From positions 1-17,361 of the forward strand of contig KN834852.1 of assembly GCA_000827265.1 (NCBI GenBank): a DNA stretch of 17,361 bases, in the 5' to 3' direction. The DNA is from Collybiopsis luxurians FD-317 M1. Lineage: Eukaryota > Basidiomycota > Agaricomycetes > Agaricales > Omphalotaceae. The position numbers and the translations under genes are program-made. The notes under the pieces were generated by a model that was not told where the DNA came from, made no database searches, and worked only from the letters and a program-made list of their open reading frames with translations. Shown piece after piece: positions 8,732 to 16,889 of this stretch. Numbering within the stretch: the stretch's first letter is position 1; every line of letters starts with the position of its first letter.

Positions 8732-9265
8732 TTAAATGCAGTTAGCAGTCCAGGTGTCACTAATGCTGAAAACATAACACATACTTGATTCGGTGATACT
8801 TATAGATTGCATCTGATCTACCATGACTGCAAATGAGTCCTCCGTAGCAGTCAAATCTAACCTCATAGATTGCATCTGATCCACCCGGCCTGTGGAAGAA
8901 TCCTCCTGAGTATCCCTGTACCTTGATTTCAAGTCTGTGCCAAAGTAATGGTTCTCTGCAGTTGATATGGGTCGCGTCTCGTTGACTATGTTTCCTGAAA
9001 CAGTCCAAGAGGACCTGAAACTGAAATCAGTCTGCCCCAGTAACAACTTCCCAAAGGAGCTGTTCTCCAGAAAAAGGGATGGGGGATTTGGTCGCACTTC
9101 ATGAAGAAGTCCATTAGGAAAAGAAAGCGGGCCCTTCTGAGAACGTTTCGAAACATTTGATGTCAAATCTACTGAGGCAGGTTTCATGTGTGGATAAAGT
9201 AGCGGGGAAAACAGGACACACAAAATTGAGAAAGAATCTTGAAAATATTGATATTTTTTACCCAT
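8732..9265 (-). CDS. 177-codon ORF, possible 5' exon of the SNF2 gene
   Basis: An open frame from ATG 9265 to 8732 lies directly upstream of the SNF2 remnant on the same strand. It is Ser/Thr-rich and low in recognisable motifs, as SNF2 N-terminal extensions often are. It contains an imperfect internal duplication: VDQMQS occurs twice about 22 residues apart, preceded each time by EDS, reflecting related 66-nt DNA units around 8800-8910. It may instead be unrelated. The frame ends just before the exon that carries LKPHQ, so a splice junction near 8740-8760 would be needed to join them; none was pinned down. Confidence 0.3.
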   Translation of the reverse strand: MGKKYQYFQDSFSILCVLFSPLLYPHMKPASVDLTSNVSKRSQKGPLSFPNGLLHEVRPNPPSLFLENSSFGKLLLGQTDFSFRSSWTVSGNIVNETRPISTAENHYFGTDLKSRYRDTQEDSSTGRVDQMQSMRLDLTATEDSFAVMVDQMQSISITESSMCYVFSISDTWTANCI

Positions 9266-10289
9266 GCCTGTCGGCCTATCGCCGGAGCTTCATATGCTGA
9301 AAATATGGATCGATAAGGGAGGAGCATTACGCTGTCCACCTGATGTACAAATGTCTACTACTGGACTTGGCTGCTTGATGCGGTGCGAACAATGCTCATA
9401 AGGTTCATATATGGTCCATTAGAGCTGAATCCATCTGGATGGATGAGAGATTGTTTTGAGTGAGAGTTCATATTCACTGAATGGGTTCAACAATAGCCTA
9501 AGTTGAGGTTCAATGTAATGAGGGTAAGAACGTAGAAAAAATAAGCATACTAACTCAAATTATCAGTGTTCAAGTGAGTCTCATTAGTACTAAACCTAAA
9601 TGATCCATAACAAGACAGTTATCTTTTTAGTCGAACTTGTCCTCATCCCAGTCGACAACATCCTCTTACTGAGTGACCGGAACCCTGGCCTCTGCCCTTG
9701 CCCAACGAGTCAGAGCTCTCTCAAGCATCACAAACCGCAAAGTGAGGAAGAATTCAGGCTGTTTTGTTATTGTATTGGCTAAGAACGCACCTTAGTAGAC
9801 TGCCCAGTCTCTTTTCTCTGCATAGCGCCCTACACACTCAGTCTACCCAACTTCAGTAGAGGTACATTCAGTTAGATTGATTACAGCATTAAGATGAATT
9901 TAGCCAGGTGGAGATGTAGCCTGTATTCCGCAAAATTAAAGTACTCCGTCAGACTGGCCTGAACTACCCGGTACCCACCGTGAGGGTTTCAGAGACAAAA
10001 CGAGAATATAATGACGATAGCGTATCAGTTGACGGGGCTCCAGTCAATCAGCCTAAACAATTTTTAGGGATGAACAGTACATGTTGACATGGATTATGCT
10101 GCTAAGACAGACTAGAACAATGATCTGAGTTGGAACAAGAGAGAAGAAACAGCTAAGAGTTTAGCCCGCCTCCAGCTTCTATGGTGCCCATGTAGAGTAC
10201 ATCCGTACATGAACATTGGGCGGAATGAACAGTTTGCTGTGGAGCAGGCTTCGAGCGCGGCAGACTACTGGAAAGACTTAGTCTAAATT
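9266..10289. other. no recognisable gene
   Basis: About 1 kb between the SNF2 region and the truncated Copia element. ORFs are short (the longest is 60 codons at 9600-9782 on the plus strand) and match nothing I know. The right boundary is where Copia homology stops abruptly at about 10290. A second copy of the Copia LTR, which would mark the element's 3' end, is not seen here. Confidence 0.5.
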
Positions 10290-10842
10290 GTCAGCAATAT
10301 TAACCCAGTACAAGCCATGACCATTTAAATTAGAAGCTAAACAGCCATTGACAATCACCTTGTTAGATTTAGGATCCTGTACCTCAATTTTACCATTTCC
10401 CCAGACACCCTGAAGACCCTTATGGTCCATAACTGGCAACAAAAGCAAGTTCATGGCAAAAGATGGAGTGTGAGATGCTGGTAAGCAGATTCAATGTACA
10501 GACCCTTCAGAAGTTTTAACAATGAGTTCAGCTATCCCGTAACCTTCAATTGAGAAGGCTCCTCTGTTACCCTCAGTGGCCATTCTTCCAACAGACTTTG
10601 ATGGAGTGTATGACACAAAATGCTGATGATCACAGATACATGAGTGAGTTGCTGCCCTGTCTATGAAAGTGGGAACAACTTTATTAACTTTATGACTACC
10701 AGGTACAGAAGGTAACAGTATGCTAACTGCATCATTCCCTGACCCACTTAAAAGGGCAAGAGCTTGTCCTCCCAGTCTGTCAGAGGACAAGTCAGGTGGA
10801 TATGATTGATACAGCAAGCATGCAATACCTTCTACCTCATAG
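10290..10842 (-). pseudogene. Copia protease and gag-pre-integrase remnant
   Basis: The frame ending at 10491 contains VPTFIDRAATHSCICDHQHF and SYTPSKS, matching the Copia aspartic protease region, in which the usual motif is D-S-G-A-T-x-H. Here it is D-R-A-A-T-H, so the catalytic Asp remains but the flap-forming Ser-Gly is gone. After a frame change near 10490 the gag-pre-integrase region reads HTPSFAMNLLLL, DHKGLQGVWGNGKIEVQDPK and GHGLYWVNIAD before homology stops at about 10290. The paired His/Cys residues of the integrase N-terminus were not found. Confidence 0.75.
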
Positions 10843-11153
10843 TGTTACGAAATCATTTTCTTTTTCCATTCTTTCGGTTCTTACCATTATATCGGTGACT
10901 ATGATCGGATCATGTATAACAACAGAGAAGACGTATGTATTATGATCGGAGATCGCTATATGATATTTATAGTACTTACATTCATGAACCCTTTAACAAT
11001 AGTATTACAATAATTATTATTCTCAAACAGTATAAATACTCGTAGTTTTAGTAGTTTATTCTTGAGCTTCAATCTCGTCTTTCCTCCTGTACTCTCATAC
11101 TTCTCAATATATTTGTTTCTCTATTCTTGATGTGATGCCTAGTGGACTTAACA
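10843..11153 (+). repeat. probable solo LTR nested in the Copia element
   Basis: A 311-bp AT-rich insertion starts TGTTACGA and ends CTTAACA, giving TG...CA ends and a 5-bp terminal inverted repeat TGTTA/TAACA. It carries a TATA-like tataaata at 11031-11038 followed by a pyrimidine-rich stretch, the layout of U3-R-U5 in the plus orientation. It interrupts the Copia coding sequence between gag and protease. The 5 bp flanking each end (catag and gccat) do not match, so a clean target-site duplication is not visible; mutation or a wrong boundary could explain this. Confidence 0.65.
11031..11038 (+). promoter_or_regulatory. TATA-like box of the solo LTR
   Basis: The sequence tataaata sits about 190 bp into the 311-bp LTR candidate and is followed by a C/T-rich stretch. 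This position suits the U3 promoter of a small fungal LTR. Assigned by sequence only. Confidence 0.45.
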
Positions 11154-11175
11154 GCCATATCGAGGGCCTTTGCTG

Positions 11176-12142
11176 CTATATCTCGATAGTTGAGTTTATG
11201 GTTGCTGAAACATAGTCCCCAAAGTCATAGATGACAGCAGTGGCATGGACCTCATTGTTAAAAGTGGATGCAACAATGGTAGGCACAGAGCTAGACTTGG
11301 TCAGTTCCATCCCTTTGAGGGCTGTATACCATTTAGGAGCTTTCCCTTCACTTCCCCCACCGTGAGTCCAACAGTTCATTCAAATATGTCCCATGCATTT
11401 GCAATTATTGCAAACAATACTGCTGGTTGATTTACTGACAACAGCAAGAGCATTAGACGAGGAGGCATTGTTCATAGTGGAGCTGGCAGATTCCACCATC
11501 ATGTTATACTCAATCAAGGTCTTCTTGAGGTCAGAGTAAGATCAAGTACCATGATTTGGGAGGATCCACAAGTACTGTTCAGTGGAGATGATAGGGAAGC
11601 TGAGGAATCAGGAGCACAAATCAGTATCTGAAACTGTACATCCTACATCACTAGCGGCTTTATGAAGGCCCTCCAACTGTTTGAAATATTCTTCAAAAGG
11701 GGTACAGGGAGAATAGATGAACTGTTGAATACATTCTTTTGCAAGAGTCTGAGCAGCAGCAGAATTGGTCTCATATTCAGAGGTAAGTTGAGCCCACATT
11801 GCATTGGAGGTCATATCCTGGGAGACACCAATGGAACAAGGATCCTTGATATTCTGGAAGATGATTCTGGCTAGTCATCCATTGAAGCTCCCATTCTTCA
11901 ACAGAAGGGTTACAGGAGTTGATAGGGGTAGCAGTGGGGACAATGGGAGCTCCAGCAGCAGGGGGACCAATGACAACAGGTGGAGCAGTAATGGTACCAT
12001 CCAAATACCCACCCAAGCCAGTGGACTGAGCAACACTTTTGAGATGATCTCTAAAAATGGCCCAGTTGCTGAGTCCAATAAGCTGACAGTCTTCAGGGAA
12101 GACTAGAAGATTCGGAAGGAAAGAGGAATTATTGGAAGACAT
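11176..12142 (-). pseudogene. gag: Copia gag, with premature stops
   Basis: Gag forms the virus-like particle of LTR retrotransposons. The start MSSNNSSFLPNLLVFPEDCQ begins at 12142, and LSNWAIFRDHLKSVAQSTGL is the typical Copia gag opening. A one-base frameshift near 11880 moves the reading into the frame holding DMTSNAMWAQLTSEYETNSA and YFKQLEGLHKAASDVGC. That frame continues to 11176 with three TGA codons at 11608-11610, 11542-11544 and 11380-11382. The third lies inside the zinc knuckle (11371-11412), which has all four metal ligands in the spacing C-x2-C-x4-H-x4-C. The mutant codon sits between the His and the last Cys, where Copia knuckles often have a basic residue. The frame ends in TAG at 11176, next to the inserted LTR. 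Confidence 0.8.
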
Positions 12143-12243
12143 TTTGAGGCAATAAACATGTCAGTCTAGGATATTTCACAGTTCTGACTGCAAATCTGAT
12201 AGAAAATCCAAGATCCTATGTAAGTTCACAGGCTGTAGGTACA

Positions 12244-12462
12244 TGTAAGAACAAGAAGGGAAGGAAAGAATATAAAGAGATACCCTCAGTTCAATGAAAG
12301 GGAACTGAGGGGCAATCGTACTTTCAAGGGATTATAAGAAATGTGTGGAATAAAGTTGAGGAGAGAGGGGTTATGCGGCACGGCCCATAGACGCGTCTGA
12401 TCTGACAGCTACTACTCTGGCGCCAACCTTCCGCGTTGGCTACAGTTTCCCTCGCTGTCACA
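12244..12462 (-). repeat. candidate 5' LTR of the Copia element
   Basis: On the minus strand this 219-bp stretch begins TGTGACAG and ends CTTACA, so it has TG...CA ends, and it lies about 100 nt upstream of the gag ATG. It contains a GCCAAC/GTTGGC hairpin (12422-12440) and a perfect 10-bp stem at 12283-12292 and 12302-12311 with a 9-nt loop. The second LTR needed to confirm it is not in the window. A primer-binding site was not recognised. Confidence 0.5.
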
Positions 12463-13063
12463 ATTGGTACTATCAGCTGTAACTGTATGCCTTTAGAAAA
12501 TTTGTATATTTATGCAAATCACTAGGGATTTCTGAAGTTTCGCAGCTGGGGTCAAATTTGTTCCGCTTCCTTCTCCATTTCATGATCTGACATCTGCCAC
12601 ACCCATGCCACATCTAGATCTATTTTCCTATCGGGAGAGCATCTATTTCCGGCCTGTATTTCGAAACAAGCGTTCAAATTGATTCGATGGACTTGAACTC
12701 GAACCACCATGATGCTCTCTCCCAAGCTCACTGCTTCCTCCTGCTCAGCTCAGCTCAGTTCAGTTTCCATCATTGCTCTCTCTGTTTGTACTCATTTTGA
12801 ACGCGAAGGAAGCCCTTTTTAAGCTTATAAAATCCTGTATCTTTTAAGCTCTGCTGCCATCGGATTGTAGGGGCGCCTGACAACTTATATCTGACTTCAT
12901 TTGTCCTGTTCCATTCACCTTCTGTCATTGAATCACTAAAAAACCCGTTTTCTTTTCCTCACATAAAACCTTTCCCGTTCTCAGTCTCAGCACAAAAAGT
13001 TTAGTGTTTCTATTTATTCTCACACACCTCAACTGCTTCGCCTCACATCCTCCCCTGCAAATT
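12463..13063. other. intergenic, putative upstream region of the CPSF6-like gene
   Basis: About 600 bp without a supported gene. A short gctcagctcagctcag direct repeat occurs near 12750. The last 120 bp before the ATG at 13064 are C/T-rich, a pattern common upstream of basidiomycete genes, and probably represent an old promoter and 5' UTR. No unambiguous TATA box was assigned. Confidence 0.45.
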
Positions 13064-14089
13064 ATGGCTCAAGACGACTGATGATGTTTATGGTGAAGAT
13101 GTACAAGAACAGCCCAAATAGGAGGCCCGCATATGCATGGGCCTGAATGAGCTTCGATTCACACTGACCGGCTCTTTTAACAGGCTGGATATGATGAAGG
13201 ATCATTCGAGCCCTCAGTTGGTATGAAGAGAGAAAGAGAAGAATCCGAAGAACCCCAGAATAATTTATACGTCTTTTCTGTCTTCCTCGAGCTTAACTGG
13301 ACGGTGTCGTAATCAGACCGCTGGTACTCAGAATAGCCTGGGAATCCTAGCTGGTCCAGGAGGGGCGAAATTCTGATGCGTTGTATATTTGTTGTATATT
13401 GGGGACCTTCAGCGGGTGCGTGATTTGCTGTCCGTGACCAAACTTTTCGTTAACGTCGTCTTTTTGCAGTGGACGACGGACAAAGACTTGCGGCAAGTTG
13501 CTCTTGCTCTCAACATCAACTTTGATCATCAAGACGTCACTTTTTCTGAGCACAAAGTCAATGGTAAAAGTAAAGGGTACACATTCCAGTTAATTCAACC
13601 AAATTCAGCTACTCATTCGCTCCAGAATCACGTAGTTGGAATGCGAAAATGTCATGGCCCTGAAAAACTGGTTTGACAACAAGTACACAATTCCATTGCA
13701 TTGTTGCCTTCCAGATTTTGACGTGTTTTTTTCTTTAGCGATTTTCAGAATCGCAAGGTTTCCGCAACTTTAACCTCTTCCACCCAAGGAAATCCCTTCC
13801 ATACCCTACCAAAAGGTACGCGTGTTCAAACCTGGATTAACGTCATCCCGACCTTCTTTTCGCTTAGAACCTCCGCTCGTGAAGGTCGAATCCAGCCCCA
13901 GCAGAACGGACCCATTCAGGTGCCCAGTTCCAATGGCATCTGCGGTGCAGCAAACTTTCGAGGACGCGGTGCCCCCCCTGCTCCAACCGCACGTACCAAG
14001 GTATTCAGATACTTTCTCATGAAATTGGCATTCATGGCATTATGGAGCGACAGGTAATGAGTATGAATAATATTCTTCCTGGAGCTTGA
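13064..14089 (+). pseudogene. CPSF6-like (CFIm68-type) RRM protein, decayed
   Basis: The human relative CPSF6 is the large subunit of cleavage factor Im, which binds pre-mRNA and steers poly(A) site choice. The start MAQDD is followed one frame away by DVYGEDVQEQPK. A later exon reads AGYDEGSFEPSVG and EREESEEPQNN. RNP2 (LYIGDLQ, 13392-13412) is joined by a clean 54-nt intron (13416-13469) to WTTDKDLRQVALALN and HKVNGKSKG (RNP1 side). NVMALKNWFDNNDFQN is restored by a 56-nt intron (13683-13738), then VSATLTSSTQGNPFHTLPK, a 52-nt intron (13816-13867), and an ANFRGRGAPPAP tail. The WTTDxDL signature is what suggests CPSF6. Broken by an 11-bp duplication in RNP2 (13381-13402), a one-base loss near 13874 and frame errors near 13080 and 13636. 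The 3' end is approximate. Confidence 0.7.
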
Positions 14090-14313
14090 AGATCTATTAC
14101 ACCTTTCATTGCTGAAAACGGTGAGTTGATACCTCTCTTCTGTTTTAAGCACAAGCGCCTTTCTGATGAGGCTTTTTTTTTTTTTTCAGTAAATTTCCTT
14201 TGGAAAATGATTGAGCTGAATAAACGGCCAGCAAATTTCCCCCTTGTTCAGTACCACCACCTGCCCCCAAAGCTTCAACCGTTTTTAAGCTGCAAAAGTT
14301 TCTCCTAACTACC

Positions 14314-15533
14314 ATGGACAAGACTCTTGATGAAGTAGGTTGAAATTTCGACTTGGTTCTGACAGCGCAGATATTCAACAATCCACGTAGATGATAAAGA
14401 CTCATCCCAAACCCCAGTGTCGGCCAGTCCATCAGCCCGCCTGCACCCAAATTGTTGGAAGCCACGGTGCAATCAATCCTGCAGCCCATCAGCATATTAA
14501 GGTTGCAAAGGTCTCCACCGGTCAGCCCGCTGCTCCTCAGCTGCCAACTTGCCATGGATGTGAACGAACAACAAGTTCAGGTAAGAGTTTCTCTAATTTC
14601 TTTTTTATGTGGCTCAATTTCTGACTTACCGTCTTTCTAAGAACTGTTTCACAGCACGGTTGACCCCCTCCGTGAGGTTACCTTGCACTACGACAGCACT
14701 GGTCGCTCCAAGGGCGTTGCCTTAGTTCACTTTCAGCGTAAAGGAGATGTTACCAAGGCTTTCACAACCGACTCATTGATGGCAGTTAGTATTGCCTCTC
14801 AAACCCCTTCGAGCCAAGATGGTCATAGCTGTACAGCACGAGGTCCTATCCTCTGAGTGCTTGACTAGCAAACCATTGTCTATTTCAAAGTTACGGACTG
14901 GCCTTCGGCGGCGCAAATGGCGGACTGTCATGATCCTGGAATGGAATAAGCATGTTCTAGTGTCCTGGACAACGAATCAATTGTTCTTTCTCGAGGAAGG
15001 CGTATAGCGGGTGTGCCATCGACGATGTAATGGTGAAGCTAGGTTCAGAATGACATTGGCGTCAAAAAGACAAAGTCCTTTTATCCCCATTCCTTCAGAT
15101 TTACTTGCTTGATCTCGCTGCCTTCTTCAGCCGACTAACAAATCGTTTGCATCTTCTCTTACACGCATCTTTATCTTTGCCATTCCGCTGTCTTCTGATC
15201 TGCTTTCGTAGGAAGACCGATGAGAATCGGGATTGTTGTGGTCCCAACAAAGACTCCTTCTGGACCTTCCTTGGTTTCCCAAGTTGCTCCTGCAGCTACT
15301 ACTACTGCTATAAGGTCAGTGAATACACTTTCAAACGGACGAATCATTTGCTCATTGATGCCCGTCAAAAAGAGGTGGTCCCTGACGAGGACAAGGATGC
15401 GGCGGCAAGCGTAGGAATATTTGTCCGGCCAAATCCGCCGCTGACCTTGACGCCGAAATGGAGCCACGTACCCAAATTTTTCTAGATCCCTCAGGATTAC
15501 ACTTGCAATACTACCGCTGCTGTATCACCATGT
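14314..15533 (+). pseudogene. Yra1/ALY (REF) mRNA export adaptor, decayed
   Basis: Yra1/ALY couples mRNPs to UAP56 and the export receptor Mex67/NXF1. The N-terminal UAP56-binding box appears as MDKTLDE at the ATG (14314). The variable basic part contains GAINPAA and KVSTGQPAAPQ. The RRM shows MDVNEQQVQ (to 14580), a 61-nt intron, then LFHSTVDPLREVTLHYDSTG, RSKGVALVHFQRKGDVTKAF, NRLIDG, a 427-nt intron (14785-15211) whose splicing gives RLIDG-RRPMRI, and IVVVPTKTPSGPSLVSQVAP. The C-terminal box reads KSAADLDAEME (15431-15463), and a further splice could add DYT. Broken by a deletion removing RNP2 (IIVSNL region) near 14540 with a one-base loss, a lost G at the 14641 acceptor, a small deletion near 14763 and TGA at 15383-15385. 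It follows the CPSF6-like gene in the same orientation. Confidence 0.85.
14785..15211 (+). other. long intron of the Yra1/ALY homologue
   Basis: Donor GTTAGT at 14785 and acceptor CGTAG ending at 15211 restore the reading frame exactly (GGC A|GA AGA CCG), giving RLIDG followed by RRPM. A branch-point-like gactaac lies at 15133-15139. At 427 nt it is seven to eight times longer than every other intron traced in this window (35-72 nt). A 71-codon ORF inside (14792-15007) matches nothing recognised. Confidence 0.65.
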
Positions 15534-15606
15534 GAGAGATTAAAGCCATTCCGGTATCAGATGAGAATCGGGTACTCGTACTTGATCGTTAGACAATCCA
15601 TACAAT

Positions 15607-16059
15607 TTATTTTTGACTACCTGAAATATGATGCTCAGTACAAAAAGAAACATCTGCGGGATGAGCGAAGGATATGTTCACCTTCCTCTTTTCCGCCTTC
15701 AGCTCCATGTCACGGTCCAATGACCAACTTTTGGTGAACATTTTGTCCCGACCAGACTTGATCGATTTGCCAACGATAATTTTTTCTTTTTTTCTTTTTT
15801 TCTGGAGCGTGTTTCTTTTGGGACCGACAACAAGGTTGTCTCCCCCCGGCCGCTGCATTGCACGACATCTGTCGAGCGGCTGACAATTATTTCTACATAG
15901 AGTGCCGGCCTGATCACCAGCACACTTGACAGTTACCTTGCAACGGTCCATCCAAGCATGGTACCAATCATGAATACATGCGCCGTAAATTAATTTGATG
16001 GCCGCCAGTCCTAGATTAGAGAATTTGCTTCTTTCTCTTACCTGTATGTTTGGAGTCAT
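15607..16059 (-). CDS. hypothetical Lys/Arg-rich ORF, convergent with the Yra1 remnant
   Basis: A 150-codon open frame begins at ATG 16059 (MTPNIQV) and ends at 15607. The first part can also be read as exons: GTAAGAG...CTAATCTAG and GTAACTG...TTGTCAG look like introns, and in another frame the sequence between them codes for a hydrophobic stretch (FTAHVFMIGTMLGWTVA). The second half is strongly basic (KKRKKEKIIVGKSIKSGRDK) over an A/T homopolymer-rich tract at 15779-15802. I do not recognise a family. It may be a small membrane protein gene whose long open frame is partly accidental. Confidence 0.3.
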   Translation of the reverse strand: MTPNIQVRERSKFSNLGLAAIKLIYGACIHDWYHAWMDRCKVTVKCAGDQAGTLCRNNCQPLDRCRAMQRPGGDNLVVGPKRNTLQKKRKKEKIIVGKSIKSGRDKMFTKSWSLDRDMELKAEKRKVNISFAHPADVSFCTEHHISGSQK

Positions 16060-16273
16060 CTAATTCAGTAAGCAACATAGTCGAATCATCTATTGTTTTG
16101 ATATTCCACAGTCTCTGGTAACAGACAAAAGACCGCCATATGGCCCTCGTATGGAACTTTTATGGAACACAACAAATAGATCTCAAATTGATTCGTTTTT
16201 GTCTTTTGCAATTTTTTTGAAGTATTAAAACGCCAATAATCAGCCATCCAACCCTCTACGCATCTATATTGTG

Positions 16274-16735
16274 ATGGTTAATCAAAGAAATTACATTTCG
16301 CCTCATAATGTTCGTTCGTTTCCTCGTTTCATTCCAGATTTCCAAGCTTAACTTTTAAAGGCTGCAGGCACGGTTAACCTTCGAGCTCGATTCTATGGCG
16401 AGCAATTTTTGTGTCCATCTAATATTCATATACTCGCTCAAACCTCCAAGCTTTCACCACATATCCGTGATCCCTTTGTGGACAAGATATTCAGGTCAAG
16501 GAGATTCCAACCGCACACGCATGATGCCTATGTAGTGGTATGGCATGGGCGATTGTGCAACACTTTCAGAGTATTTTTCAAACGATCTCAAAGACTTAAC
16601 TTACATCCTAAATTTGGAATGTATGGGGACCTCATTGTCATGCGAGTCGGCAAGAAATCTCCTCATTCACTGGTGAATTTGAGGGGCAAAGTTGACGAAC
16701 GACTGGCAGACTTTCTAGTAGAAAGGTACGCATGA
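16274..16735 (+). pseudogene. small single-exon hypothetical gene with one premature stop
   Basis: From ATG 16274 (MVNQRNYISPHNVRSFPRF) a single frame runs to TGA at 16733-16735, 153 codons plus stop, interrupted only by TAA at 16349-16351. After the stop the frame continues KAAGTVNLRARFYGEQF, HDAYVVVWHGRLCNTFR, YGDLIVMRVGKKSPHSLVNL and ADFLVERYA. If the TAA is ignored the frame is perfectly open, and TAA differs from CAA by one C-to-T change. If the gene is still used, translation could begin at ATG 16409 and give 108 residues. The alternation of hydrophobic strands and basic residues suggests a folded small protein. It resembles short conserved hypothetical proteins of mushroom fungi, from memory only; function unknown. 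Confidence 0.5.
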
Positions 16736-16889
16736 CGAGAAAAGCAGTACACCATGCTGATTCTTTTCATTTCAAGGATTTCACCGACACTGCGTCAATT
16801 TCAAAGCTTTCCCCACTCTCGGGCTCCCAGGCGTATCACTCTTTTCAAGCGGAAGCAATTCACAATGTTATACAGCGAATATCAGCCTA

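Larger units (their letters stand above)
10290..12462 (-). mobile_element. truncated Ty1/copia-type LTR retrotransposon
   Basis: Reading on the minus strand: a candidate 5' LTR (12462-12244), about 100 nt of leader, gag from ATG 12142, a CCHC zinc knuckle, a protease-like region and a gag-pre-integrase-like segment that stops at about 10290. Integrase, reverse transcriptase, RNase H and the 3' LTR are absent, so the copy cannot move by itself. A 311-bp solo-LTR-like insertion of a different element splits gag from protease. Both gag and protease are mutated. Confidence 0.85.

Noticed and set aside
11804..12106. 100-codon plus-strand ORF rich in Ser/Gly
   Set aside because: It is antisense to the Copia gag frame and repeats no known domain.
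12680..12730. tRNA-like motif (ggttcgagttcaagtcc on the minus strand)
   Set aside because: The TTCGA loop is present, but the flanking 5-nt arms do not pair and no acceptor, D or anticodon stems could be built around it.
14145..14555. 136-codon minus-strand ORF
   Set aside because: It overlaps the Yra1 5' exons antisense and reads a poly-T tract as a lysine run; no family resemblance.
14792..15007. 71-codon ORF as an independent gene
   Set aside because: It lies wholly within an intron whose splicing restores the Yra1 frame and has no recognisable domain.
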